DNA of 64,000 nucleotides, from assembly GCF_033095965.1 (NCBI RefSeq), contig NZ_AP026801.1, positions 372,001 to 436,000 of the forward strand, read 5' to 3'. This DNA comes from Xylocopilactobacillus apis (GTDB lineage Bacteria; Bacillota; Bacilli; Lactobacillales; Lactobacillaceae). Every line of letters starts with the position of its first letter. Positions within the stretch are counted from its first letter, which is position 1. Of this stretch, positions 10,070 through 19,241 are shown in pieces. A program made the translations under genes and the position numbers. The notes under the pieces are model-generated. The model worked only from the letters and a program-made list of their open reading frames with translations, had not been told where the DNA came from and did no database searches.

Positions 10070-10738
10070 TTGAGACAGACTTTTGACGAGGAATTAGAAA
10101 AATTAAATGAAGGTTTTACCCATATGGGTAAAATGGTGGAAAAACAAATTGAAGATGGAGTTGGTGCTTATTTAAATCAAGATTTAGAATTAGCTCAAAA
10201 AGTAATTGAGAGGGATCTTGAGATCAACGATGAGCAGATGACAATCGAAAAGAAGAGCTTAGAATTAATTGCTTTACAGCAACCAGTTACTGCTGATTTA
10301 CGTTTAATTATAACTGTTTTAAAGGCAAGTTCTGATTTAGAAAGAATGGGTGATCATGCAGTAAGTGTTGCAAAATATTTACTGCGTCAAGATAATTTCG
10401 AGCGAATTATGCCAATTGAGCAAATTATTGCCCAAATGGGCCTTGATGTTCAACAAATGTTGGATCAGGTTCTTTTGGCGTTTACTAAAGAAAATCAACA
10501 GCAGGCAATTGAAATTGCCCGTTCAGATAAAAATATCAATGAGTTTTCAATTGAAGTATATAAGATGTGTATTAAGAATATGAAAAAAAGAACTGATACC
10601 GTCGAGACCGATACAAATTACATGCTAGTAGCTAATACAATTGAACGCATGGGAGACTACGTTACTAACATTTGTGAATGGGTTGTTTATTTAGTTGAAG
10701 GTAAATTAGTAGATCTTGATACCGATAATATGTCCTAA
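10070..10738 (+). CDS. phoU: Phosphate signalling/transport regulator PhoU
   Basis: PhoU restrains phosphate import through Pst and, where present, signals to the PhoR kinase. The 222-aa helical protein has two PhoU repeats with metal-binding type motifs LKASSDLERMGDHAVSVAKY and NTIERMGDYVTNICEW. It starts with TTG behind AAAGGA and closes the pst operon. No phoP or phoR gene lies in the window. Confidence 0.95.
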   Translation: MRQTFDEELEKLNEGFTHMGKMVEKQIEDGVGAYLNQDLELAQKVIERDLEINDEQMTIEKKSLELIALQQPVTADLRLIITVLKASSDLERMGDHAVSVAKYLLRQDNFERIMPIEQIIAQMGLDVQQMLDQVLLAFTKENQQQAIEIARSDKNINEFSIEVYKMCIKNMKKRTDTVETDTNYMLVANTIERMGDYVTNICEWVVYLVEGKLVDLDTDNMS

Positions 10739-10822
10739 TTTTTAAAATCAGCCTCAAGACTTATGATAAATACTTTTAATCAAGGCATAATAATAAGGTA
10801 ATCAAGTTGGAGGTAATTATCC

Positions 10823-12163
10823 ATGGATGAACGTAAAAGGATCATGGATCTGGTAAAAAAAGGAGTAATCACTTCAGAAGAAGCAATTGTTTTGCTTGAA
10901 AAGTTGGGTGAAGAAAGTGCCGAAGGCACAGGTGAAGATGCCTATAATTATAATACGAAGAAAACTACTTATCAGAATGATGAATCTAGTGACTATATTG
11001 ATAATTTAAAGAAGCGCATCGAACAAGTTAAAGAACGTTTAACTGTTTTAAATACGCTGGATGATTTTGAAAGACTTAATGATGAAGAGGCTGCTGAACG
11101 CGATGATCTGGAGCGGTCTTTAGCTGAACTGCAGGCAGAACTTGTTAAGGCAGAAAAAGAACGTAAGACAATGGATTCTCAAGATGACCGAAAATTCTTT
11201 GGGATGGATTTCGACATTGATACTGATGGATTAGAAGAGCAAGCGAGACATCTTGCTTCCAAGGTTAAAGAAGGTGTAAAAAACATTTCCAATAACTTTG
11301 AACTTCGTGATTTCAATGTAAAAATTCCAGGTTTTGCTCGTTCAAAGAAAATTACTAATAATTATGAATATGATGCAAGCAGAGTTAAAGTTTTAACAGT
11401 TAAGAATTTTAACGGAGACATTATTATTAATAAGAGTGATGATAATCAAATTCATGAACGTATTACTTATCGTGTTTACGGTAATATTAGAAATAGTAGT
11501 GCTGAAGATTTTTTTAAAAACAATACTGTCAATGAATTAAATGGCTCAACTCTTAACATTAAAATGCATCATCGAATTGAGGCAACGATTGAAATTAATA
11601 TCCCCTCAGAAACTAGTTTATCGAGTGTTAATTTAAGGTGTAAGAACGGAAGTTTTGATTTAAACGATCTTGAAGTTGATGATCTTGTAGTTGCGGCAAC
11701 TAATGGGACTGTATTTTTAAATCAAGCGGACGTGGATCATTTAGAAATAAATAATGTAAATGGATCAATTAAAGTTGAACAAAGTACATTAAGAAACGGT
11801 TTATTAAATACAGTAAATGGCTCGATTAAGACCTTGGATAGTCTGACCGATGTTGAACTTTCAAGCGTTAATGGAAGTATAATTTTGAGCCATTTAAGTA
11901 AATATTCTAAAAATGTTGATGCTCATGTGGTTAATGGGACTGTAAAAATTTCAGTTCCAGTTGAGTTAGGTTATGTGATTAAAGCAGAAACAAAAAATGG
12001 GTCAATTAACAATCGTTTAAGTGATATCAATGTTTTGTCATCTGAGAAAAACAATCGAATAGTGAAACTTGAACATCTTGGCGCAGGTGCAGCCGATCTT
12101 CAAGTTAGTACGATTTCTGGTTCGGTTTATTTAAAAGATAGTTTAACAGAGGAGGACAAATAA
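10823..12163 (+). CDS. liaX: LiaX-like DUF4097 cell-envelope stress protein
   Basis: A 446-aa protein of the LiaX type. It has a short N-terminal helical domain (MDERKRIMDLVKKGVITSEE, residues 1-32), a charged coiled coil about 55-115, then a DUF4097 beta-solenoid about 180-440 with recurring VNGSI/KNGSF/TNGTV turns. There is no signal peptide or membrane helix, although enterococcal LiaX is found at the cell surface. In Enterococcus, LiaX senses antimicrobial peptides and daptomycin and restrains the LiaFSR response. Here it heads a three-gene run with two small membrane proteins, like liaXYZ. Assignment is by domain layout and context; the function is inferred from that family. Confidence 0.8.
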   Translation: MDERKRIMDLVKKGVITSEEAIVLLEKLGEESAEGTGEDAYNYNTKKTTYQNDESSDYIDNLKKRIEQVKERLTVLNTLDDFERLNDEEAAERDDLERSLAELQAELVKAEKERKTMDSQDDRKFFGMDFDIDTDGLEEQARHLASKVKEGVKNISNNFELRDFNVKIPGFARSKKITNNYEYDASRVKVLTVKNFNGDIIINKSDDNQIHERITYRVYGNIRNSSAEDFFKNNTVNELNGSTLNIKMHHRIEATIEINIPSETSLSSVNLRCKNGSFDLNDLEVDDLVVAATNGTVFLNQADVDHLEINNVNGSIKVEQSTLRNGLLNTVNGSIKTLDSLTDVELSSVNGSIILSHLSKYSKNVDAHVVNGTVKISVPVELGYVIKAETKNGSINNRLSDINVLSSEKNNRIVKLEHLGAGAADLQVSTISGSVYLKDSLTEEDK

Positions 12164-12165
12164 TA

Positions 12166-12444
12166 ATGCTCAGTCTGTTCATTTCAATTTTTGTAATAAT
12201 ATTGATCCTGGGTGTTTGCTTTTCGATATTGGGCTTGATTTTTGGATTGTTGTTCAAGTTTTTAGGAATTATTATTAGTGTTGCCTTTGTTGCTTGGATA
12301 ATTGATCTAATTTCAGGTGGACGACTGTTTAAATCAACTCGTAATCGCTATCGTAATCGTCATTATCATCATCGAGATTGGTATGTAGTGGATAAAAAGA
12401 ATCGTCGTCGTAATCACGATCATGATGAATGGAGTAACTTTTAA
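12166..12444 (+). CDS. Small membrane protein with basic His/Arg/Tyr tail
   Basis: A 92-aa protein. Residues 1-50 form two close hydrophobic helices; the rest is a very polar tail rich in Arg, His, Tyr and Asp (RNRYRNRHYHHRDWYVVDKK, then NHDHDEW). It begins 2 bases after liaX behind GAGGAGG, so it is surely co-translated. Its place matches liaY in enterococci, but I do not see the PspC domain expected there. Function unknown; a membrane anchor or envelope-stress partner of LiaX is a guess from position. Confidence 0.75.
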   Translation: MLSLFISIFVIILILGVCFSILGLIFGLLFKFLGIIISVAFVAWIIDLISGGRLFKSTRNRYRNRHYHHRDWYVVDKKNRRRNHDHDEWSNF

Positions 12445-12452
12445 ATTCAAAA

Positions 12453-12821
12453 ATGGTTAAATTTATTTTAAGAATTGCAACTAATATTATCGTTTTTCTA
12501 GCAGTGGCATACCTTTTTCCAGGTATGCTTTTTGTTAACTCAGTGCAAGTTGGAATTATTGCGGGGCTTTTTCTGGCCATCATCAATACGCTTTTAAAAC
12601 CGATTCTTAAAGTTCTATCTTTTCCGATTACGGTTTTGTCGCTAGGTTTTTTTTTGGTAATTCTTAATGCTGGACTATTAGAATTGAGCGCTTCATGGGT
12701 GAATAATTATCTTCACGGAGAATATATTAGCATTAATGGTTTTTCTAGTGCCTTAATCTTAGGGTTGATTTTCTCTGGTGCTAATCTTTTAGTTCAAAAT
12801 TATTTTAAATCTCGCCGTTAA
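12453..12821 (+). CDS. YvlD/LiaZ-like phage-holin-family membrane protein
   Basis: A 122-aa protein with four hydrophobic helices. It resembles the mycobacterial-type/YvlD family often labelled 'phage holin family', with the characteristic ILNTLLKPILKVLSFPIT-like segment (here AIINTLLKPILKVLSFPITV) after the second helix. In liaXYZ operons such a protein (LiaZ) follows LiaX. It lies 8 bases downstream of the previous gene. No strong RBS is visible, so translation may be coupled. Confidence 0.8.
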   Translation: MVKFILRIATNIIVFLAVAYLFPGMLFVNSVQVGIIAGLFLAIINTLLKPILKVLSFPITVLSLGFFLVILNAGLLELSASWVNNYLHGEYISINGFSSALILGLIFSGANLLVQNYFKSRR

Positions 12822-12828
12822 AATTAGG

Positions 12829-12834
12829 TATAAT
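12829..12834 (+). promoter_or_regulatory. Possible hprK promoter -10 box
   Basis: A perfect TATAAT lies 25 bases before hprK, but no convincing -35 hexamer is found at 16-18 bases upstream, so activity is uncertain. Confidence 0.35.
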
Positions 12835-12859
12835 GTAACAAGTTACTGAGGAGGTTTTC

Positions 12860-13882
12860 ATGGCAGATTTTGTTACAGTTGATGAAGTTGTTAAAAAGTT
12901 AAATTTAACTGTTAAATCAGGAATTGATTTTATCAATCGAAAAGTTAAAGTTAGTGATATTTCTCGCCCCGGATTAGAGTTAACTGGATATTTTGACTTT
13001 TATCCAGCAGATCGAATTCAGATTTTAGGACGAACGGAAATTAGTTATATCAAGTCAATTAGTCATCTTAATCGAATGGCAGTTTTTGAAGAAATGTGTG
13101 AAGCAGAAACGCCAGCTTTTTTGGTGACTCGAGATCTAGAAGTGCCCCCAGAATTAATGGCAGTTGCTACTTCTAATGGGATCCCGGTGATTTCAAGCTC
13201 AATTGCGACCAGTCAAGTTTCAAGTATGTTGGAGCAGTTCCTAAGTGATCAATTAGCAAAACGAGTTTCGATTCATGGTGTTTTTGTTGAGATTTATGGC
13301 TTGGGAGTTTTGATTACTGGGGAATCTGGCATTGGAAAGAGTGAAACTGCGCTTGAACTTTTAAAGCGGGGCCATTTGCTGATTGCTGATGACCGAGTAG
13401 AAATTCATCAAATGAATCAAAACTCTTTAATCGGTGAACCACCAGAAATTTTACGTCATCTGTTAGAAATTAGGGGATTAGGGATCATTGACGTTATGAG
13501 TTTGTTTGGTGTTGGAGCAGTTAGAGATCGGGCGGATATTAATTTTAAGGTTGAACTAGTTAATTGGGATAATAACAACCGATATGACCGAATTGGAACC
13601 CAGTTTAAAAAAGATGAAATTTTGGGAATTGAAGTACCTCGTGTGACGGTACCAATTAGAGTTGGTCGCGATATTCCCGGAATTATTGAAGCAGCAGCCA
13701 TGAATTATCGTTCAAAATTGATGGGATTTGATGCAGCGAAAACTTTTGATAATAATCTTAATCAATTAATAGCCAAAAATTCTAAAATTGATCAAGAAAA
13801 TGAATCTGAAGAACAAAGACAAAAAGATCACGCAGCAGCGAAACCTTTAAATAAAGATACAAATGACCAAGATCATGCTTAA
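12860..13882 (+). CDS. hprK: HPr kinase/phosphorylase
   Basis: This enzyme phosphorylates and dephosphorylates HPr on Ser46, controlling carbon catabolite repression. It has an N-terminal substrate-binding domain (1-130), the conserved His in SIHGVF (139), P-loop GESGIGKS (154-161) and the HPrK signature LLEIRGLGIIDVMSLFG. Length 340 aa is slightly long because of a polar tail of about 30 residues (KIDQENESEEQRQKDHAAAK and beyond). RBS GAGGAGG. The last 20 bases overlap lgt. Confidence 0.97.
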   Translation: MADFVTVDEVVKKLNLTVKSGIDFINRKVKVSDISRPGLELTGYFDFYPADRIQILGRTEISYIKSISHLNRMAVFEEMCEAETPAFLVTRDLEVPPELMAVATSNGIPVISSSIATSQVSSMLEQFLSDQLAKRVSIHGVFVEIYGLGVLITGESGIGKSETALELLKRGHLLIADDRVEIHQMNQNSLIGEPPEILRHLLEIRGLGIIDVMSLFGVGAVRDRADINFKVELVNWDNNNRYDRIGTQFKKDEILGIEVPRVTVPIRVGRDIPGIIEAAAMNYRSKLMGFDAAKTFDNNLNQLIAKNSKIDQENESEEQRQKDHAAAKPLNKDTNDQDHA

Positions 13883-14681
13883 TTTAGAAACATTGAATCC
13901 GATTTTTGGTAATTTTTTTGGGCTTGAGATCCGCTGGTACGGTGTTATTATTACGAGCGGAATTGTGATTGCTTTTTTGATGGCATTACGCGAAGGCAGA
14001 AGAGTTGGTCTACCAGATGATACATTTTATGATATTTTGCTTTTGGCAGTACCTCTTTCAATTGTCGGAGCAAGGATTTATTATGTGGCTTTTGATTGGA
14101 AAAATTATCAGCACGATCTTTTGGCAATTTTTGATATTCGACAAGGCGGCATTGCAATCTATGGCGGTTTAATTACAGGGTTATTAGTGATTTACCTGTA
14201 TTGCCGACATAAGAAACTTAACATGTGGCAAATTTTAGATGTAGTGACTCCAGGAGTTCTTCTGGCACAGGCCATGGGACGCTGGGGTAACTTTATGAAT
14301 CAGGAAGCTCATGGTGAAATAACAACGAGAGCTTTTTTAGAGTCATTACATTTACCTAATTTTATTATTGATCAAATGAAGATTAATGGAGTTTATTATC
14401 AGCCGACATTTCTTTATGAATCTTTATGGAGTTTAATTGGAGTTATTATAATTTTGGCTCTTAGACATCGAAAACAATTATTTAAACAAGGTGAAATTGC
14501 TTTAACTTATGTAATTTGGTATTCAGTTGGCCGCTTCTTTATCGAAGGAATGAGAACGGACTCGCTGATGTTTGGCACAATGAGAGTTTCGCAAGTTTTA
14601 GCTTTAATCTTAGTTTTGGGCTCTGGATTATTAATTATAGTCCGTCGAAAAAACAGAAAACTTAAATGGTATATAGAATAA
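13863..14681 (+). CDS. lgt: Prolipoprotein diacylglyceryl transferase
   Basis: Lgt transfers diacylglycerol from phosphatidylglycerol to the lipobox cysteine of lipoproteins such as PstS. The 272-aa protein has about seven membrane helices and the Lgt signature GRWGNFMNQEAHG, with RQGGIAIYGG before it and GRFFIEGMRTDSL near the end. It starts inside hprK; no clear RBS precedes ATG 13863 or the in-frame ATG 13875, so translation is probably coupled to hprK. Confidence 0.97.
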   Translation: MTKIMLNLETLNPIFGNFFGLEIRWYGVIITSGIVIAFLMALREGRRVGLPDDTFYDILLLAVPLSIVGARIYYVAFDWKNYQHDLLAIFDIRQGGIAIYGGLITGLLVIYLYCRHKKLNMWQILDVVTPGVLLAQAMGRWGNFMNQEAHGEITTRAFLESLHLPNFIIDQMKINGVYYQPTFLYESLWSLIGVIIILALRHRKQLFKQGEIALTYVIWYSVGRFFIEGMRTDSLMFGTMRVSQVLALILVLGSGLLIIVRRKNRKLKWYIE

Positions 14682-14693
14682 AACGAGGTAATA

Positions 14694-15707
14694 ATGAGTA
14701 GGATTACGGTACTAGGAACTGGTTCTTGGGGGACAATTTTGGGTAATATGTTGTCTGAGAACGGTCATGAGGTTCATTTATGGGGTAATAATCCCAAAGT
14801 AATTGATGAAATTAATAATATCCACACAAATGAACATTATTTAAAGAAGTTTCACATAAATCCTACTTTAAAAGCAGATCATGATTTAAAGATCGCTTTA
14901 AATGGGTCTGATGCAGTATTATTTGTTGTACCGACTAATGCAATTAGAGTTGTTGCTGAACAAATTAAACCCTATCTTGACCAAGCTGAAAACAAACCAA
15001 TTTTAATTCATGCGGCAAAAGGAATTGAATTAAAAACAAAATTGAGAATCTCTCAGGTTATTGAAAGTATTTTACCGGTAGCTGAATATGGAGAGGTCGT
15101 AGTAATTTCAGGGCCATCACACGCAGAAGATGTCGCAAGGAAAGATTTAACTGCTTTAACGGTGGCCTCCCGAGATATTTCTCATGCTCAAACAGTTCAA
15201 CAAATATTTAAAAATAATTATTTTAGACTTTATACCAACGATGACGTTGTTGGAGTGGAAGTCGGAGCAGCACTTAAAAATGTAATCGCAATTGGTGCAG
15301 GGATTGTTCATGGCTTAGGCTACGGTGATAATACTAAGGCAGCTTTAATGACTCGTGGTCTTGCTGAGATAACTCGTTTAGGGGTAAAGCTTGGAGCAGA
15401 TCCTTTAACATTTAGTGGTTTATCTGGAGTTGGTGATTTAATAGTTACCTGCACTAGTTCTAATTCTCGTAATTGGCGGGCAGGAAATGATTTAGGACGT
15501 GGAAAAAAGCTTGATGATATTTTAGAAAATATTGGACAAGTTGTAGAAGGAGTAACAACTGCTAAGTCAGTTCACTTTGAGGCTCAGGAGTTAGGAGTTT
15601 CAGTCCCAATTACTGATACAATTTACGAAATTTTATATGAAAATAAAGACCTTAAACAGGGCATCATTGATTTAATGAATCGTGATTCAAAACCCGAATT
15701 TATTTAA
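14694..15707 (+). CDS. gpsA: Glycerol-3-phosphate dehydrogenase (NAD(P)+)
   Basis: GpsA makes sn-glycerol-3-phosphate from dihydroxyacetone phosphate for phospholipid synthesis. The N-terminal Rossmann motif is VLGTGSWGTILGNMLSENGH. The catalytic Lys lies in EVGAALKNVIAIGAGIVHGL and the substrate loop is LSGVGDLIVTCTSSNSRN. Length 337 aa is normal. It starts 12 bases after lgt behind CGAGG. Confidence 0.97.
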   Translation: MSRITVLGTGSWGTILGNMLSENGHEVHLWGNNPKVIDEINNIHTNEHYLKKFHINPTLKADHDLKIALNGSDAVLFVVPTNAIRVVAEQIKPYLDQAENKPILIHAAKGIELKTKLRISQVIESILPVAEYGEVVVISGPSHAEDVARKDLTALTVASRDISHAQTVQQIFKNNYFRLYTNDDVVGVEVGAALKNVIAIGAGIVHGLGYGDNTKAALMTRGLAEITRLGVKLGADPLTFSGLSGVGDLIVTCTSSNSRNWRAGNDLGRGKKLDDILENIGQVVEGVTTAKSVHFEAQELGVSVPITDTIYEILYENKDLKQGIIDLMNRDSKPEFI

Positions 15708-15711
15708 TAAT

Positions 15712-15740
15712 TTGGTTTTTATAATTAGGCATGCTATAAT
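15712..15740 (+). promoter_or_regulatory. trxB promoter
   Basis: -35 TTGGTT (15712-15717), 17-base spacer, -10 TATAAT (15735-15740) with an extended TGC just before it. A small inverted repeat CTTACTT/AAGTAAG at 15749-15763 lies in the early leader. Confidence 0.68.
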
Positions 15741-15780
15741 TTTTATCACTTACTTAAAGTAAGAAAAGAGGCAAAAGGGA

Positions 15781-16722
15781 ATGACAGAAGCAGAAATTTT
15801 CGACGTAATTATAATTGGAGCAGGTCCTGCTGGAATGACTTCAGCCATTTATGCTGCAAGATCAAATTTAAAGACTTTACTTTTAGATCGTGGGATTTAT
15901 GGCGGTCAAATGAACAATACAGCAGAAATTGAAAATTATCCCGGCTATGAAAGTATTCTTGGCCCTGATTTATCACAAAAAATGTATGATGGAGTCGAAA
16001 AATTTGGTGCCGATTACCGATATGGAACAGTTCAAACGATTAATGATTTAGGAACTGTTAAGGAAGTTATTACTGATGAAGGCACATATCAAGCTGGAGC
16101 GGTTATTTTAGCAACCGGGGCAGAACACAGAAAAATTGGAATTCCTGGTGAAGAAGAGTACGGTGGACGAGGAGTTTCGTATTGTGCTGTTTGTGATGGA
16201 AACTTCTTTAAAAATAAAGATATTGCAGTAGTCGGCGGCGGAGATTCAGCAGTTGAGGAAGGAATCTATCTTGCTAATTTAGGACGTTCAGTAACCATAA
16301 TTCATCGAAGGGATCAATTAAGAGCTCAGAAAATTTTGCAGGATCGAGCTTTTGCAAACGATAAAATTCATTTTATTTGGAATGCTGATGTTAAAGAGAT
16401 TATTGGTGATGGTAAAGCAGTAACAGAAATTACTTATCGTGATAAACAAACTGATGAAATAAAGAGTGTTCCAGCAAGCGGAATTTTTATCTATGTTGGA
16501 GTACTTCCAATGACAGATGCTTTTAAAAGCCTGGGTGTTCTTGATAATAACGGCTGGATTATTAGTAATCCAGAAGATATGACTACAAGTGTACCAGGTG
16601 TTTTTGCAGTTGGAGATGCTCGGAAAAAAGATTTGCGTCAAATTGCTAATGCAGTCGGTGAAGGAGCAGTTGCTGGAAAAGGTGTGTTTGATTATCTTCA
16701 AAGTTTACCAGCTGCAAAATGA
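15781..16722 (+). CDS. trxB: Thioredoxin-disulfide reductase
   Basis: FAD enzyme that reduces thioredoxin with NADPH. It has the FAD-binding GAGPAGMTSAIYAARS near the N-terminus, the redox-active pair in YCAVCDGNFF, the NADPH-binding GGGDSAVEEGIYLA, and the C-terminal FAD motif GVFAVGDAR. The 313-aa length is standard. RBS AAAAGGGA. Confidence 0.98.
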   Translation: MTEAEIFDVIIIGAGPAGMTSAIYAARSNLKTLLLDRGIYGGQMNNTAEIENYPGYESILGPDLSQKMYDGVEKFGADYRYGTVQTINDLGTVKEVITDEGTYQAGAVILATGAEHRKIGIPGEEEYGGRGVSYCAVCDGNFFKNKDIAVVGGGDSAVEEGIYLANLGRSVTIIHRRDQLRAQKILQDRAFANDKIHFIWNADVKEIIGDGKAVTEITYRDKQTDEIKSVPASGIFIYVGVLPMTDAFKSLGVLDNNGWIISNPEDMTTSVPGVFAVGDARKKDLRQIANAVGEGAVAGKGVFDYLQSLPAAK

Positions 16723-16757
16723 TAATAAAATTAATATATTTTCCTCTTAGATGAGAC

Positions 16758-16763
16758 TATAAT
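16758..16763 (+). promoter_or_regulatory. Possible pgm promoter -10 box
   Basis: Perfect TATAAT in the 73-base gap before pgm; no good -35 at 17 bases. It suggests pgm can be transcribed on its own. Confidence 0.35.
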
Positions 16764-16795
16764 TTAGATAGTTTATTTTAAGTCTGGAGGAAAAA

Positions 16796-18514
16796 ATGGA
16801 CTACCAAACTGAATATCAAAAATGGTTAGATTACGAGGATTTAGATTCTGAATTACGCAGGCAGTTAGAAACAATGCCAGAAGAAGAAAAACAAGAAGCT
16901 TTTGGTTACCCGATGGAATTTGGGACTGCAGGGATGCGCGGGTACTTAGGACCTGGTATTGGCGAAATGAACATTTATACGGTGAAGCAGGCAACAGAAG
17001 GCCTGGCACGATTTATGGATGAGCAGGGAAGCGAAGCCAAAAAACGGGGTGTCGTTATTAGTTATGATTCTCGTTATCATTCGCGTGAATTTGCTTTTAT
17101 CTCCGCTGGTGTTTTAGGCGCACATCAAATTAAAACCTATGTTTTTGATGATATTCGACCGACTCCGGAATTATCATTTTCGATTCGTGAACTTAATACT
17201 TTTGCTGGGATTATGATTACAGCAAGTCATAATCCTAAACGCTATAATGGATACAAGATTTATGGTGAAGACGGGGGACAAATGCCGCCAGTTGATGCCG
17301 ATGTTGTCACAAAATATATTAGAGAAGTAACAGATATTTTTCATATTAAAGAGGATTCAATCTACGAACTAAGAGACCAAAAACTGATGCAGATAATCGG
17401 ATTTGATGTTGATGAAAAATACTTAGCTGATGTTCAGTCTGTTAGTATTGATCCAGAAATGATTGCAAAATGGGCACCGAAAACTAAGATTGTTTATACG
17501 CCTTTATACGGAACTGGTAAGGTTATTGGTTATAAAGCATTGAAAAATATTGGCTTTACTGATTTTAGAATGGTTGAAGATCAGGCAATTGCTGACCCGG
17601 AGTTTCCAAAAACTCCGAGTCCAAACCCAGAGTTTGAGGAGACCTTCAACGAAGCAAAACAAATTGGTAAAGAGATCGATGCTGACATTTTAATTGCAAC
17701 AGATCCTGATGCTGATCGTCTGGGAGTAGAAGTTAAGATGCCAGATGGTGAATATCGCCAGCTAACAGGAAATCAAATTGCTGCCGTTATTCTTAATTAC
17801 GTTTTGACCGCAAAAAAAGCTCATAATGATTTGCCTAGTGACGGGGCATTGGTAGAGTCCATTGTTTCTAGTACATTACCAAAGGATATTGCTTCATCCT
17901 TTGGCATTCAAACTTTTCAAGTTGAAACCGGCTTTAAATTCATTGCTGAAAAGATTCAAGAATTTGAAGATCAAAATCATGGGACTTTTCTTTTTGGATT
18001 TGAAGAAAGTTATGGATATTTATTAAAAGAATTTGTCCGTGATAAAGATGCAATTCAAGCAATTACGATTATGGCGGAAATTGCTGCTTATTATAAATCT
18101 ATTGGTCAAACCGTTTACGATGGTTTGCAGGAGATTTTTAAACAGTATGGTCATTTTATTGAAAAAACTATTTCAGAAGAATTTGAAGGTGCAGCTGGAA
18201 AAGACAAAATGGCTGCGATCATGGCTAAATTAAGAGCTGAAAAAATTGATAATTTTGCAGGAATTCCAGTGGAATTAACGGAAGATTATGATTGTGATTT
18301 GAGAGTTTATAGTTCTGGTAAAGAAGAAAAATTAAACATGCCAAAATCTAATGTTTTGAAATATGTATTAACAGATGGTTCTTGGATTGCTGCTCGACCG
18401 TCAGGTACCGAGCCAAAAATTAAGTTCTATTTTGGAACTAAAGGAAAAGACGACCAAGCAGCCCAAGACTCCTTGGATCATTTAATCAAAGCCCTAAAAG
18501 CTTATATATCATAG
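16796..18514 (+). CDS. pgm: Phosphoglucomutase/phosphomannomutase
   Basis: Interconverts glucose-1-phosphate and glucose-6-phosphate, feeding cell-wall sugar nucleotide synthesis. It is a 572-aa alpha-D-phosphohexomutase with the phosphoserine loop TASHNPKRYNGYK (Ser144), metal loop ATDPDADRLG, sugar-binding GFEESYGYL and phosphate-binding RPSGTEPKIKFYF near the C-terminus. This length fits the Gram-positive PgcA-type phosphoglucomutase rather than GlmM (about 450 aa). RBS TGGAGG. Confidence 0.96.
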   Translation: MDYQTEYQKWLDYEDLDSELRRQLETMPEEEKQEAFGYPMEFGTAGMRGYLGPGIGEMNIYTVKQATEGLARFMDEQGSEAKKRGVVISYDSRYHSREFAFISAGVLGAHQIKTYVFDDIRPTPELSFSIRELNTFAGIMITASHNPKRYNGYKIYGEDGGQMPPVDADVVTKYIREVTDIFHIKEDSIYELRDQKLMQIIGFDVDEKYLADVQSVSIDPEMIAKWAPKTKIVYTPLYGTGKVIGYKALKNIGFTDFRMVEDQAIADPEFPKTPSPNPEFEETFNEAKQIGKEIDADILIATDPDADRLGVEVKMPDGEYRQLTGNQIAAVILNYVLTAKKAHNDLPSDGALVESIVSSTLPKDIASSFGIQTFQVETGFKFIAEKIQEFEDQNHGTFLFGFEESYGYLLKEFVRDKDAIQAITIMAEIAAYYKSIGQTVYDGLQEIFKQYGHFIEKTISEEFEGAAGKDKMAAIMAKLRAEKIDNFAGIPVELTEDYDCDLRVYSSGKEEKLNMPKSNVLKYVLTDGSWIAARPSGTEPKIKFYFGTKGKDDQAAQDSLDHLIKALKAYIS

Positions 18515-18523
18515 GAGGACATA

Positions 18524-19174
18524 ATGGGACTTCATCAATATATCAGCAGTTTAAATGATTTAGAAAAAATTTATCGAGCTCCCGGATTTTTTAAATTTGA
18601 AAAGCATTCAGTTGCGGCTCACTCATTTCGAGTTGCTGAAGTTGCTCAGCTTTTGGGAGATTTAGAAAATTTAGATGGTAATGTTGTAGATTGGCGGATG
18701 CTTTATGAAAAATCGCTTAATCATGATTATACTGAAAGATTTATTGGTGATATTAAGACCCCGGTTAAATACGCTTCTCATGAATTAAGGGAAATGTTAG
18801 CAACGGTCGAATCGTCGATGACAGAAAACTTTATTGACAATGAAATTCCGGAAAATTTGCGAGAAATATTTAGACGTCGTTTATCTGAAGGTAAGGATTC
18901 TACTTTAGAAGGAAAAATTCTTTCAGTTGCTGATAAGTTGGATTTATTGTATGAATCTTTTGAAGAAATTGAAAAAGGAAATCCTGAAGAAGTTTACTTT
19001 TCGATGTTTGAAGAAAGCTTGACTACAATTTTACAATTTCAAGAGCTTTACTCAGTTCGATATTTTATTAAAAAAATCTTACCAGAAATGCTTGATGAAG
19101 ATTTTTTGTATCACAAAAAACTTAACGGTATGGCAGAGGAGATTATGTCTTCTGTTGAAATTATTGACCTATAA
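18524..19174 (+). CDS. HD-domain phosphohydrolase, YfbR-like
   Basis: A 216-aa HD superfamily protein. Metal ligands are His33 (AAHS), His67-Asp68 (NHDYTE) and the later Asp in VADKLD, the same spacing as 5'-deoxynucleotidase YfbR. The likely activity is dephosphorylation of nucleoside monophosphates; the actual substrate cannot be read from sequence. It starts 9 bases after pgm behind AGGAGG, so it is probably co-transcribed with it. Confidence 0.8.
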   Translation: MGLHQYISSLNDLEKIYRAPGFFKFEKHSVAAHSFRVAEVAQLLGDLENLDGNVVDWRMLYEKSLNHDYTERFIGDIKTPVKYASHELREMLATVESSMTENFIDNEIPENLREIFRRRLSEGKDSTLEGKILSVADKLDLLYESFEEIEKGNPEEVYFSMFEESLTTILQFQELYSVRYFIKKILPEMLDEDFLYHKKLNGMAEEIMSSVEIIDL

Positions 19175-19191
19175 TAATATTTTCATTTTTC

Positions 19192-19217
19192 AGCGAGGCC
19201 ATTTTTGGTGCCTCGCT
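19192..19217 (+). terminator. Hairpin between HD gene and uvrB
   Basis: The 8-bp stem AGCGAGGC / GCCTCGCT with a ten-base loop is followed by only a short T-run. It is a likely but weak intrinsic terminator. Confidence 0.6.
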
Positions 19218-19241
19218 TTGTTAATCTAGGAGTAATTTTGC

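Noticed and set aside
16318-16701. 127-codon antisense open frame in trxB
   Set aside because: Fully inside a clear TrxB coding sequence with no RBS; codon pattern of a shadow frame.
19175-19241. LexA/SOS box before uvrB
   Set aside because: No GAAC-N4-GTTC-type site; only a terminator hairpin and the RBS are present.
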